A program made the position numbers and the translations under genes. Shown here piece by piece: positions 15,869-24,428 of a stretch of DNA of 64,000 nt. The DNA comes from Streptomyces sp. MMBL 11-1. Lineage in GTDB: Bacteria; Actinomycetota; Actinomycetes; Streptomycetales; Streptomycetaceae. The notes under the pieces are model-generated. The model had not been told where the DNA came from and searched no databases. It was given only the letters and a program-made list of their open reading frames with translations. Where the stretch lies: positions 2,232,001-2,296,000 of the forward strand of contig NZ_CP117709.1 in assembly GCF_028622875.1 (NCBI RefSeq). The letters are read 5' to 3'. Each line of letters opens with the position of its first letter. The first letter of the stretch is position 1.

Positions 15869-17107
15869 TCAGACGCGGTGGCCCCGGGGGGCGCGCACGG
15901 CGCTGAGCAGCACCCGGCGGGCCTTGCGCACCGCGCGCCGGGCGACGGAGAGGCGGGGCCTGTCGCGCGGCGCCTCGATCCGCCGTCCGCCGACCCATTC
16001 CGTGACGGTCACCTCGTAGGCCCGGTCGGGGAGTACGGAGCTCTCACCGAAGTGCGGGTAGGCGAGGTGGAGGCGGGGCGGGTTCCCGCGGCGGACGAGT
16101 GCGGGCTCCTTCCTGTCGCGCAGGAAGGCCGCGATGTCCAGGAGCAGGTCGAGCCGGCCCTCGGCGAGGCACATCAGCCGCAGCCGTTCGTTCACCTTGA
16201 GGTTGCGGCCGAGCCCCGGCGTCCAGTACGCCTTCATCAGGGGGGCGGCGAGCGCCATCTTCCGCTCGCGGACCTCGGGCTTCTGCTTCACCAGTCCGGG
16301 GCCGAACTGGGGCAGCAGCGTGATGACGAAGGGCCGCACCATCAGGGCGTCGCGCCGGGGCCCCGGGGGCACGTACTGGGCGATGAGCCCCATGAGGGCG
16401 CGGGCCGAGTCGAAGCGGCGCCGGTAGCCGCCCTTCTTGGTCATCTGGTTGCGGTCCTCGCGGCCCACCAGGTAGTAGCAGGTGTAGTCGGCGACGACGG
16501 AGATCCCGTTGCCGCGGATGTACGCCTCCATCGTGAACAGGGCGTCCTCGCCCGTCTTCAGCTTCTCGTCGAAGCTCATGCCGAGGCGCACGAGGAGGTC
16601 GCGCCGGAACAGTTTCTGCGCGCTCAACGTGAATTTGACGTTGGAGGAATACAGGTCGGCGCGTTCGACGGTCTCTTTCCACATCGATTTCGCGGCCCCG
16701 CGATTGACGCCGACGATCTTCCCGAGCACCACGTCCGTGCCCGCCCGGTCCCCCATGGCGACCATGCGCTCCAGGGCTTCCTCGCCGAAATAGTCGTCCG
16801 CGTCGAGAAAGAAGACGTACCGGCCGCGGGCGAGGCCGAGGCCTCGATTGCGCGGCCCGCTGGGCCCGCCGGAATTCGCCTGCCGGACGACCCTCATGGG
16901 AATCGCGGTCCGGGCGGCGAACTCCTCCAGGCAGGCGCCGGTGCCGTCGGTGGAGCCGTCGTCGATCGCGACGATCTCCATGCGGTCCGCGCCGATGGTC
17001 TGTGCCTCGACGGACTCCAGGCACCGGACCAGGTAGGGCATCGCGTCATAAGCTCCGATGATCACACTGACATCGGGCTCGTCGTTCTTCCTGGGGATGT
17101 CGGCCAT
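15869..17107 (-). CDS. Family 2 glycosyltransferase of the wall-polymer cluster
   Basis: A 412-aa inverting GT-A glycosyltransferase. VSVIIGAYDAMPYLVRCLESV, VAIDDGSTDGTG, GPSGPRNRGLGLARGRYVFF and the DDD-type metal site FLDADDYF are in order within the first 110 residues. The C-terminal half (YTCYYLVGREDRNQMT, then a basic tail) is shared with the GT2 at 40989-42602. It probably adds a sugar to the linkage unit or backbone of the wall polymer. ATG at 17107; a GTG two codons upstream is possible. It has its own terminator, so the cluster is not one simple operon. Confidence 0.88.
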   Translation of the reverse strand: MADIPRKNDEPDVSVIIGAYDAMPYLVRCLESVEAQTIGADRMEIVAIDDGSTDGTGACLEEFAARTAIPMRVVRQANSGGPSGPRNRGLGLARGRYVFFLDADDYFGEEALERMVAMGDRAGTDVVLGKIVGVNRGAAKSMWKETVERADLYSSNVKFTLSAQKLFRRDLLVRLGMSFDEKLKTGEDALFTMEAYIRGNGISVVADYTCYYLVGREDRNQMTKKGGYRRRFDSARALMGLIAQYVPPGPRRDALMVRPFVITLLPQFGPGLVKQKPEVRERKMALAAPLMKAYWTPGLGRNLKVNERLRLMCLAEGRLDLLLDIAAFLRDRKEPALVRRGNPPRLHLAYPHFGESSVLPDRAYEVTVTEWVGGRRIEAPRDRPRLSVARRAVRKARRVLLSAVRAPRGHRV

Positions 17108-17282
17108 GTGCACCTGTCGATTCGATCACGAAAGAAGGCAGATTGCCCGACTCTGCACCCTTTGCGCATCCGCATGCCGAACAACCCGTACACCCCTCCC
17201 CCAGGAGAGACGTACGGGTCGCGATCGAAGTTGCCTGCTTTTCAGCCATTTCGATCGGATGTGCGGCGATCGGCAGTGTGTA

Positions 17283-17313
17283 GCCCACGTGGCCGAGCCT
17301 CACCCACGTGGGC
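17283..17313 (-). terminator. Hairpin terminator after the 731-aa TagF-like gene
   Basis: GCCCACGTGG and CCACGTGGGC form a perfect 10-bp stem with an 11-base loop, 37 bases beyond the stop codon. Confidence 0.7.
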
Positions 17314-17349
17314 GTACCTGGTGGCCATGCGTCCGTGGCCGTACGTCGC

Positions 17350-19545
17350 TCAGCGCACGGACGAGGACCCCTCGGCGAGGGCGGTCTCCGCCTCCGGTGC
17401 GTCGGCCTCCGGCGCGTCCGGGTCAGCCGTGGCGTCGGCCTCGGCCACCGCCTGCGGATCGCCGGTTCCGACGCCGCTGGTGACGGCCTCCTCGTCCGGC
17501 ACCGCCACGGACTGTTCGCCGAGGCGCTGGGCGACGCCCTGGTTGCGGGCCTCGGCCTTGGCGGCCAGCGCCCGTACCGCGGCGTTGAACTGCTCCATGG
17601 AGGTCGGCTCGTCCGGCCCCAGGAGGTAGGTCTTCAGCTCACGCCGGGCGTTCGCCAGCGTGTCCGCCGCCGGGTCGGCCACCGCGGCCAGCAGCGCGTC
17701 GAGCTCCTCGGCGCTGTTGGACAGGATGACCGCGGCGCGCACCGCGGTGTTCTGCCGCTTGAACTCCTCGGCTCCGAGCGCGGCCGAGTCGGTGACCGCG
17801 TACGGCTTGCCGCTCGCGATGAAGTCGGAGACCACACTGGAAATGTCCGAAACCATGGCGTCGGACTCGTTGAAGCAGTCGTACAGCTTGGGCTGCGCGC
17901 CGGTCACCGTACGGTGCTCCCACCAGCCGAAGGAGCGCCAGTAGGCGTCGTTCCACTCGGCCCGCAGCCGGGCGGCCTCCGCCTCGCGGGCGGGGTCGGC
18001 GAGCGAGAGCCGCGACTCCTCCGCGTCGTCGCCGCCCGCGCGCCCGGTGGCCGCGAGCTGCGCGAGCCGCGCCTCGATCCGGGTCAGCTCGGCCTTGGCC
18101 GCGCTCTGCCCGGCGGCGGCCGATGAGGCCTCCTTCGCCCAGCGGGGGTCGGCGGCGCGCTCGGCGGCCGCCTTCTCCAGCATCGCCTGGATACGGACAT
18201 CGACGGCCTTGGCCTTGCCGCTGCGGATGCCGGTGAAGGGGTGCGGCTTGTAGATGATCCGGACCGGGTCGGCGGCGTTCAGCAGCCGTCGCACGATGTT
18301 CTCGCCCGCCAGCAGCAGGGAGGTGTTGCCCGGGTTGTCGTCCCAGCCCTCCCAGGTGGGCGCGTACAGCACGGTCGGGATGGGGTTCTTGACGACGCCC
18401 GTCCAGCTCTTGATGGGCTCCAGCTGCGGACGGCCGACCTCGACGATGTCCTGGTCGAGGACGCCCACGTCGGCCAGCGCGTAACGGTCGCGGCCGGCCC
18501 GGCCCGCGGTCCAGACCTCGTCGTAGACCTTGGAGTACGGGTTGACACTGGCGAGCTTGTCGCTGTCGCCGTGGCCGATGAAGACGTGCTTCATCGTCGG
18601 GACCCGCAGGATGTGGATGTTCTTGCCGACGTTGGCGGGGTACAGGCAGACCCGGACGGTGGAGAGGTCCAGGTTCATCAGGTGGGTGCCCGCGGGGATG
18701 CAGATGACCGGGACGGAGGTCTCGGCCAGCTGCGGGACCAGGCCGCGCTCCCGCATGATGATCAGCGGCCGGCCCTCGACCCGCGCCATGGTCTCCAGCC
18801 ACATGTTGCCCTGGTAGGCGGACTCGTTGGAGCCGGAGAAGTAGAGCACCACGGTCGGCTGGTAGTCGCGCAGCCAGCTGTCGACGGCCTTGAGCACGGC
18901 GGGGACCGGGGGCGCCAGCCGGCCGCGGCGGATGTACGGGACGAGCGCCCCGAGGTAGAGCAGGGCCAGCAGCAGCGTCAGGCCGATGCCCGCGTAGCCG
19001 ATGACGTCCTCACCGGTCCCGGCGGCGATCAGGATGCCCGCCACGGCCGGGATGTCGAGGTGCAGCATCTTCTCGCCGGAGCGCCGCAGCAGCGCCCCGG
19101 GCGGGGCGTCGGGGATACGGACCGCGTGCAGGTCCACGTTGCGGGTGACGACCGGCATGGTGCGGCGGAGCCGGATCAGGGTCGTCAGCGCGCCGTGCGG
19201 TGCCTGGAGCCCGTAGAAGAGCAGGAAGCAGGCGACCGCCGAGTAGAACAGCGGCTCCTCGGCGAGATCCAGACGGGCCAGCAGCAGGATGACCATCAGC
19301 TGCCGCAGCAGGAAGCGGATCGACAGCCCGGCGCGCACCTTGCCCAGGCGGTTGACCAGATAGCTCCCCTTCTGATGCAGATACCAGTCGGCGGCATACG
19401 TGACGACGGTGGCCGCCGCGAAGAACCAGATGTGGGGAATGAGCGCGGCGAGCATGACGCAGGGATAGCCCAGCCCCATCAACAACGCTGCCGCCAGTTC
19501 CGACCTGCTGCCCACACGGGCCAGGCGAATGGCTGTCGAGATCAC
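17350..19545 (-). CDS. Membrane-associated CDP-alditol phosphotransferase-like protein, 731 aa
   Basis: The N-terminal 250 residues contain several hydrophobic helices (for example LLMGLGYPCVMLAALIPHIW and GYAGIGLTLLLALLYLGALV). A TagF-like domain follows with VFIGHGDSDK (His near 325), VLYAPTWEGW, IIYKPHPFTG and DAMVSDISSVVSDFIASGKP (about 565). A charged helical insertion of roughly 90 residues (about 445-535) separates the last two motif groups, and the C-terminal 80 residues are acidic and low complexity. The fold predicts transfer of an alditol phosphate or related group at the membrane. The WHG of classical TagF is replaced by GHG, so its substrate may differ. Start GTG at 19545 after GGAGCAGG. 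Confidence 0.82.
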   Translation of the reverse strand: MISTAIRLARVGSRSELAAALLMGLGYPCVMLAALIPHIWFFAAATVVTYAADWYLHQKGSYLVNRLGKVRAGLSIRFLLRQLMVILLLARLDLAEEPLFYSAVACFLLFYGLQAPHGALTTLIRLRRTMPVVTRNVDLHAVRIPDAPPGALLRRSGEKMLHLDIPAVAGILIAAGTGEDVIGYAGIGLTLLLALLYLGALVPYIRRGRLAPPVPAVLKAVDSWLRDYQPTVVLYFSGSNESAYQGNMWLETMARVEGRPLIIMRERGLVPQLAETSVPVICIPAGTHLMNLDLSTVRVCLYPANVGKNIHILRVPTMKHVFIGHGDSDKLASVNPYSKVYDEVWTAGRAGRDRYALADVGVLDQDIVEVGRPQLEPIKSWTGVVKNPIPTVLYAPTWEGWDDNPGNTSLLLAGENIVRRLLNAADPVRIIYKPHPFTGIRSGKAKAVDVRIQAMLEKAAAERAADPRWAKEASSAAAGQSAAKAELTRIEARLAQLAATGRAGGDDAEESRLSLADPAREAEAARLRAEWNDAYWRSFGWWEHRTVTGAQPKLYDCFNESDAMVSDISSVVSDFIASGKPYAVTDSAALGAEEFKRQNTAVRAAVILSNSAEELDALLAAVADPAADTLANARRELKTYLLGPDEPTSMEQFNAAVRALAAKAEARNQGVAQRLGEQSVAVPDEEAVTSGVGTGDPQAVAEADATADPDAPEADAPEAETALAEGSSSVR

Positions 19546-19617
19546 GAAGAACCTGCTCCAAGGGGTGCCGGTTGATTCACGTATGGGCGGAAATGTGAAG
19601 GTGCGGCTTCACGCATT

Positions 19618-19656
19618 CGGGCCTCTGCCATCGCGCAAAGCGACAACAGAGGCCCG
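19618..19656 (-). terminator. Hairpin terminator after the CDP-ribitol synthase gene
   Basis: CGGGCCTCTG and CAGAGGCCCG form a perfect 10-bp stem with a 19-base loop, 25 bases beyond the stop. Confidence 0.65.
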
Positions 19657-19680
19657 GAAAAGCACATTTGTCAAGAATTA

Positions 19681-21180
19681 TTACACATCTGCTTGACGGT
19701 CCAGCACGGAGGCCAGGGCCTGCTCGAAGCCGGAGGACTCGGCGGCTCCCGCCGTCGGGTCCTGCTGCCGTACGTCGATGACGTGACCGGTCAGGGCGGA
19801 GAGCAGGACGTCCAGCGAAGTGCGTGCCACGGCCTCCGAGGAGAGCAGCGAGCCCTCGGGCTCCTGGCCGAACGCCTTGGTGCGCATCGGGGTCGCGGTG
19901 CGCTCCGGGTTCACACAGTTGACGCGGATGCCCTCGCCCGCCCACTCGTCGGCGAGCGCCTGGGTGAGGTTGACCATCGCGGCCTTGGTGGAGGAGTAGA
20001 GGCTGTACTCGGCACGGCCCCGGGTGTAGCTGCTGGAGGTGTAGAGCAGCAGCTGGCCCCGGGTCTCGGCGAGGTACTTGTACGAGGCGCGGGCGATCTG
20101 GACGGGCGCCAGGTAGTTGACGTTGAGCGCTTCCTGGATCGTCGTGTTGTCGGTCTCGGCCAGCTTGCCGATCCGCAGCACGCCCGCGGTGTTGATGACG
20201 TAGTCGATACGCCCGGTCTCGCCGTACGCCTTGGAGAGCGCGTCGTCCACGTGCTCCGGGTTCTCCACGTGCGTACCGGTGGTGGAGCGGCCCAGGGCGT
20301 AGACCTTCGCGCCGTAGGCCTCGGCCAGGGAGGCGATGTCGGCGCCGATGCCGTACGAACCGCCGAAGACGACGAGGGTCTTGCCGGTGAGGAGCTCCCG
20401 GTAGGCGGCCTCGTCGGCCTGGCGGGGGGCGGCGGTGGAGGCCAGCTGGAAGAGCTTGTCGGTGATGAAGACGTCGACCGGCTGGGTCACCTTCATGTTG
20501 TACTCGTCGCCCGCGACCACGTAGATCGGCACGTCGGGGAGGTACTTGAGGACCACCGAACAGTCGTCGGTGGCCTGGAAGTTGGGGTCGCCCGCCGCGA
20601 CCTCGTACGCCCTGCGGATCGTGGAGAGCTTGAAGGCCTGCGGTGTCTGGCCGCGGCGCAGCCGGGAGCGGTCGGGCACCTCGGTGATGAACTCGCCGTC
20701 CTCACCGTGCGTGCGGGTCACGATGATCGTGTCCGCGGAGGGGATGGCGACGTCGACGGCCTGGTAGCGGTCCAGCGCGTCGACACAGTCCGTGATCACA
20801 CGCTGTGACAGCAGGGGGCGCACCGCGTCATGGAAGAGGACGTTGCGGTCCTCGCCCTCGGCGAGGCCCTCGCCGAGGGCCGCGATGGCGCGCTCGGTGG
20901 TCTCGTTGCGGGTGCTGCCGCCCTCGATGATCCGGGTGACCTTGGTCAGTCCGGCCTTCGCGACGATCTTCTCGACGTCGGGCACGAAACCGGGCGCCAT
21001 CAGCACGATGACGTCGTCGATGCTCTCGGCGTTCTCGAAGATGGTCAGCGTGTGCTCGATGACGGCCTTGCCGGCGATCTTCAGCAACTGCTTGGGGATC
21101 GACAGGCCCACGCGCTGGCCGGTCCCACCGGCGAGCACGACCGCTGTGGTCCGGGGCTTGGCTTCATGCGGCACAGACAC
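19681..21180 (-). CDS. Bifunctional D-ribitol-5-phosphate cytidylyltransferase / SDR reductase (CDP-ribitol synthesis)
   Basis: A 499-aa fusion. Residues 1-235 are an IspD/TarI-type cytidylyltransferase with LAGGTGQRVGLSIPKQLL, DAVRPLLSQ and RGQTPQAFKL. Residues 255-480 are a short-chain dehydrogenase with VVFGGSYGIGADIA, NTAGVL and the YSLYSSTKAAM (YxxxK) site. The same domain pair occurs in the Haemophilus Bcs1/Acs1 CDP-ribitol synthases, which reduce ribulose-5-phosphate and activate ribitol-5-phosphate with CTP. It should therefore supply CDP-ribitol to the two TagF-like proteins. Start GTG at 21180; a GTG two codons later is equally possible. Confidence 0.87.
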   Translation of the reverse strand: MSVPHEAKPRTTAVVLAGGTGQRVGLSIPKQLLKIAGKAVIEHTLTIFENAESIDDVIVLMAPGFVPDVEKIVAKAGLTKVTRIIEGGSTRNETTERAIAALGEGLAEGEDRNVLFHDAVRPLLSQRVITDCVDALDRYQAVDVAIPSADTIIVTRTHGEDGEFITEVPDRSRLRRGQTPQAFKLSTIRRAYEVAAGDPNFQATDDCSVVLKYLPDVPIYVVAGDEYNMKVTQPVDVFITDKLFQLASTAAPRQADEAAYRELLTGKTLVVFGGSYGIGADIASLAEAYGAKVYALGRSTTGTHVENPEHVDDALSKAYGETGRIDYVINTAGVLRIGKLAETDNTTIQEALNVNYLAPVQIARASYKYLAETRGQLLLYTSSSYTRGRAEYSLYSSTKAAMVNLTQALADEWAGEGIRVNCVNPERTATPMRTKAFGQEPEGSLLSSEAVARTSLDVLLSALTGHVIDVRQQDPTAGAAESSGFEQALASVLDRQADV

Positions 21181-21318
21181 AGACGACCTACCTTGCTATG
21201 ACGGGGGAACAGTGTGATGGTCGCACTCTCCGTGACCGTCTCGCAAGGTGGACGTCGTCCGCCGATCGTCCTGCGGATACCCGCAGTTCACCCTCTGGCC
21301 AGGGAGGTTGGGCGCTCC

Positions 21319-21345
21319 GGGTCGGTCGCCCGGGGTGACCGACCC
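21319..21345. repeat. 9-bp inverted repeat in the promoter region of the CDP-ribitol gene
   Basis: GGGTCGGTC (21319-21327) and GACCGACCC (21337-21345) with a 9-base spacer, about 140 bases before the start codon. It could be an operator or a hairpin. Confidence 0.45.
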
Positions 21346-21434
21346 CACAGATGTGTTGCTCAATCCGCACATCCGCGACACGTGCACCCGGCGTGACCGG
21401 CGCAAACCGCCGGTGCCCGGCCCTGAGGCTACCG

Positions 21435-21464
21435 GACGGCCCGCCTCCGGGGAGACGGGCCGTC
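21435..21464 (-). terminator. Terminator of obg
   Basis: GACGGCCCG and CGGGCCGTC pair perfectly around a 12-base loop, 37 bases after the obg stop. Confidence 0.75.
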
Positions 21465-21500
21465 GGCCATGACCGGAGGGAGCCCCCGGCCGGACACTCC

Positions 21501-22937
21501 TCAGAAGGGGTCGAACTCGTCGTATTCCTTCTCCGCGTCGTCGCGCTCGGCGTCACGGTCCCGGCGGCGCTGCGCGGCGGGGCGCGGCTCCTCCAGGCGG
21601 TGGTCCTCGCCGCGGCGGCCGAGCATCTCGGCGCCGGCGCTCACGGTCGGCTCCCAGTCGAAGACGACCGCGTTCTCCTCGGGACCGATCGCGACGCCGT
21701 CGCCGGCCCGGGCGCCCGCCTTCATCAAGGAGTCCTCGACGCCGAGGCGGTTGAGCCGGTCGGCGAGGTAGCCGACGGCCTCGTCGTTGTTGAAGTCGGT
21801 CTGACGTACCCAGCGCTCGGGCTTCTCGCCGCGCACGCGGTAGATGCCGTCGTCCTCCAGGGTGACCGTGAAGCCGGCGTCGTCGACGGCCCTGGGACGG
21901 ATGACGATGCGGGTCGCCTCCTCCTTCGGCTTGGTGGCGCGCGCCTCGGCGATGATCCCGGCGAGCGCGAAGGAGAGCTCCTTGAGCCCCTTGTGCGCGA
22001 TCGCGGAGACCTCAAAGACGCGGTAGCCGCGAGCCTCCAGGTCGGGGCGGATCATGTCGGCGAGGTCCTGGCCGTCCGGGATGTCGACCTTGTTGAGGGC
22101 GACGATGCGGGGCCGGTTCTCCAGGCCCCCGTACAGCCGCAGCTCCTCCTCGATCATGTCGAGGTCGGAGACGGGGTCCCGGTCGGACTCCAGGGTCGCG
22201 GTGTCCAGGACGTGCACGAGCACCGAGCAGCGCTCGACGTGCCGCAGGAACTCCAGGCCGAGGCCCTTGCCCTGGCTGGCGCCGGGGATGAGCCCGGGGA
22301 CGTCCGCGATGGTGTAGACGGTCGAGCCGGCGGTGACGACGCCCAGGTTCGGCACGAGGGTGGTGAACGGGTAGTCCGCGATCTTCGGCTTGGCCGCGGA
22401 GAGCACCGAGATCAGCGAGGACTTGCCCGCGCTCGGGTAGCCCACGAGGGCCACGTCGGCGACGGTCTTGAGCTCCAGGACGATGTCCCGGCTCTCCCCC
22501 GGCTCGCCGAGCAGCGCGAAGCCCGGGGCCTTGCGGCGGGCCGAGGCCAGCGCCGCGTTGCCGAGGCCGCCGCGGCCACCCTGACCGGCCACGAAGGTGG
22601 TGCCCTGGCCGACGAGGTCGGCGAGCACGTTCCCGGCCTTGTCGAGTACGACGGTGCCGTCGGGGACGGGCAGGACCAGGTCCTGGCCGTCCTTGCCGGA
22701 ACGGTTGTCACCGGCGCCGGGCTGGCCGTTGGTGGCCTTGCGGTGGGGGCTGTGGTGGTAGTCCAGCAGCGTGGTCACGGACTGCTCGACGACGAGGATC
22801 ACATCGCCGCCGCGTCCGCCGTTGCCCCCGTCGGGGCCACCCAGCGGCTTGAACTTCTCACGGTGGACGGAGGCGCAGCCGTGGCCTCCGTTACCCGCGG
22901 CGGCATGCAGCTCGACGCGGTCCACGAAGGTGGTCAT
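21501..22937 (-). CDS. obg: GTPase Obg/CgtA
   Basis: A 478-aa Obg-family GTPase that binds the 50S subunit and links GTP level to ribosome assembly and, in Streptomyces, to aerial development. The glycine-rich Obg domain ([21 protein letters not shown], residues 15 onward) is followed by the G domain with [12 protein letters not shown] (P-loop), DVPGLI and NKVDIPD. A C-terminal Obg_C region ends in an acidic tail. ATG at 22937 with GGAGG upstream. It follows rplU and rpmA, the classic ribosomal gene trio. Confidence 0.97.
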   Translation of the reverse strand: MTTFVDRVELHAAAGNGGHGCASVHREKFKPLGGPDGGNGGRGGDVILVVEQSVTTLLDYHHSPHRKATNGQPGAGDNRSGKDGQDLVLPVPDGTVVLDKAGNVLADLVGQGTTFVAGQGGRGGLGNAALASARRKAPGFALLGEPGESRDIVLELKTVADVALVGYPSAGKSSLISVLSAAKPKIADYPFTTLVPNLGVVTAGSTVYTIADVPGLIPGASQGKGLGLEFLRHVERCSVLVHVLDTATLESDRDPVSDLDMIEEELRLYGGLENRPRIVALNKVDIPDGQDLADMIRPDLEARGYRVFEVSAIAHKGLKELSFALAGIIAEARATKPKEEATRIVIRPRAVDDAGFTVTLEDDGIYRVRGEKPERWVRQTDFNNDEAVGYLADRLNRLGVEDSLMKAGARAGDGVAIGPEENAVVFDWEPTVSAGAEMLGRRGEDHRLEEPRPAAQRRRDRDAERDDAEKEYDEFDPF

Positions 22938-22991
22938 GGTTGGTGCCTCCAGGTACAGCAGAAAAATGCGGAATGTCTCTGTCGTAACACG

Positions 22992-23044
22992 CCGAGGGCG
23001 GACCCGCTTCCCCGTTCGCCGGGAAAGCTGAGATCCGCCCTCGG
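22992..23044 (-). terminator. Hairpin between rpmA and obg
   Basis: CCGAGGGCGGA and TCCGCCCTCGG form a perfect 11-bp stem around a 31-base loop that itself contains GGCGAACGGGG-type pairing. It probably reduces read-through from the ribosomal protein genes into obg. Confidence 0.7.
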
Positions 23045-23082
23045 AAGGTGCTGTGTGTCGTTCTGCGCGCGCTGAGAGGAAA

Positions 23083-23340
23083 TCAGACGGCGAGCGGAAC
23101 GATGTTCACGACCTTGCGGCCACGGTGCGTACCGAACTCCACCGCACCGGCGGCCAGCGCGAACAGCGTGTCGTCGCCGCCACGGCCGACGCCCGTGCCC
23201 GGGTGGAAGTGGGTGCCGCGCTGGCGGACCAGGATCTCACCGGCGTTGACGGCCTGACCGCCGAAGCGCTTCACGCCGAGCCGCTGAGCATTGGAGTCGC
23301 GCCCGTTCCGAGTGGACGATGCGCCCTTCTTGTGTGCCAT
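23083..23340 (-). CDS. rpmA: 50S ribosomal protein L27
   Basis: A complete 85-aa L27. The N-terminal [20 protein letters not shown] reaches the peptidyl-transferase centre in bacterial ribosomes, and [21 protein letters not shown] is the conserved core. There is no extra N-terminal extension of the type that needs cleavage. It starts 14 bases after rplU and is surely cotranscribed with it. Confidence 0.98.
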   Translation of the reverse strand: MAHKKGASSTRNGRDSNAQRLGVKRFGGQAVNAGEILVRQRGTHFHPGTGVGRGGDDTLFALAAGAVEFGTHRGRKVVNIVPLAV

Positions 23341-23354
23341 GTGTTCTCAGTCCC

Positions 23355-23675
23355 TTACTTCGCAGCCGCGGGGATACCGGTGACCTTGATCGCCGTGTAC
23401 TGCTGGCGGTGACCCTGGCGACGGCGGTAGCCGGTCTTGTTCTTGTAGCGAAGGATGTCGATCTTCGCGCCCTTGTGGTGGTCGACGATCTCGGCCGTGA
23501 CCTTGATGCCGTCCAGCACCCACGGGTCGCTGGTGACCGCGTCACCGTCGACAACGAGCAGGGTCGAGAGCTCGACCGTGTCGCCAACCTTGGCGGTGGG
23601 AATCTTGTCAACTTCAACGATGTCGCCGACAGCAACCTTGTGCTGGCGACCACCGCTGCGCACGATGGCGTACAC
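23355..23675 (-). CDS. rplU: 50S ribosomal protein L21
   Basis: A 106-aa L21 that binds 23S r[28 protein letters not shown] at the start and the C-terminal signature [21 protein letters not shown] are diagnostic. The GTG at 23675 was chosen; the frame continues upstream into the leader without homology. GAGAGAGA precedes it. Confidence 0.97.
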   Translation of the reverse strand: MYAIVRSGGRQHKVAVGDIVEVDKIPTAKVGDTVELSTLLVVDGDAVTSDPWVLDGIKVTAEIVDHHKGAKIDILRYKNKTGYRRRQGHRQQYTAIKVTGIPAAAK

Positions 23676-24030
23676 GCGGATCTCTCTCTCGCTCGGAACG
23701 GATCCCCTGATGCCAGCCGCTCGCACGGGCCGGGGCCCGGGACGATCCGGAAGGATGAGCGGCCTCTCCTGGCGGACGGCGCGAACACCGACCGTGACCG
23801 GGAGGGATGTGCTCAGGGGTAGGCGCGTTAAGGAAACACACCGAGGGTCAAGGTTACGGGGCGGGGGTGTGGGGGTCAAACCGGGTCCGCACCTCCGAGG
23901 ATGAGCCATTTTCACCCTTGCGCCCGCAGGGCCACCCATTACCCCCGGTCGGCAGACTGACACCCTCGCCACGGCCCGGCCGGGCGCCCCGGGTGCGCTC
24001 GGAGCCTTCACCTGGGGCCGACGGGTACGC
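23676..24030 (-). promoter_or_regulatory. Promoter and long untranslated leader of rplU
   Basis: 355 bases without a supported gene. A TTGACC element on the minus strand (23851-23846) could be a -35 box, with TAACGC or TACCCC elements downstream at non-ideal spacing. If transcription starts near there, rplU has a leader of about 150 bases, long enough for autoregulation. No clear fold was recognised. Confidence 0.4.
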
Positions 24031-24065
24031 CTGAAGCCCCACCGCCGGGGCTGGTGGGGCTTCAG
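24031..24065. terminator. Perfect 13-bp terminator after the immunity gene
   Basis: CTGAAGCCCCACC and GGTGGGGCTTCAG pair around a 9-base loop, 21 bases after the stop of the 113-aa gene. It is followed by few T residues and may also insulate rplU. Confidence 0.8.
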
Positions 24066-24086
24066 GATGGGTCAAGGCACAACGCC

Positions 24087-24428
24087 CTAGGTGTCGATCA
24101 GGGACCGTGCGACAGCGTTGCCCGCGTCCGTAGTGGCGATCCAGGCGCGGCTGCCGAGCCTGGGCTCCCAGGAATGGTGTTCAAGGTCTTCGAGCACCAT
24201 CCGGACGACCTCGTCGACCCCGGCGCTCCACGGCGCGAATCCCTCCGCGGCGAGTTCGCCGATCCGGATGAGATCGTTTTCGAGCAGGAAGCGCAGCAGT
24301 TCGGCGAAGAACCCCCTCCACGAGGAATCCTTCACCTCTTCCCTCGCAGCCCAGAGGAGCTGATCGATGGGAACCCAATCATCCAGCCCTTCGATGAGCA
24401 CGTCGGCGTAAACACGTTCGTCGATCAT
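24087..24428 (-). CDS. Putative immunity protein of the adjacent polymorphic toxin (113 aa)
   Basis: A small, acidic, mostly helical soluble protein (MIDERVYADVLIEGLDDWVP, then FFAELLRFLLENDLIRIGEL) with no signal peptide. Its ATG overlaps the toxin stop as ATGA, and a terminator follows it. A small cytoplasmic protein coupled directly behind a secreted toxin is the standard immunity arrangement. I do not recognise a named immunity family, so the assignment rests on position, size, charge and coupling. Neutralisation of the toxin domain at 24425-24700 is the prediction. Confidence 0.7.
   Translation of the reverse strand: MIDERVYADVLIEGLDDWVPIDQLLWAAREEVKDSSWRGFFAELLRFLLENDLIRIGELAAEGFAPWSAGVDEVVRMVLEDLEHHSWEPRLGSRAWIATTDAGNAVARSLIDT

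Larger units (their letters stand above)
21181..21500. other. 320-base intergenic region between obg and the wall-polymer cluster
   Basis: No gene is seen. It contains the obg terminator (21435-21464), a 9-bp inverted repeat GGGTCGGTC/GACCGACCC (21319-21345), a small CTGCGG/CCGCAG dyad near 21270-21286, and presumably the promoter for the CDP-ribitol gene. Confidence 0.6.
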
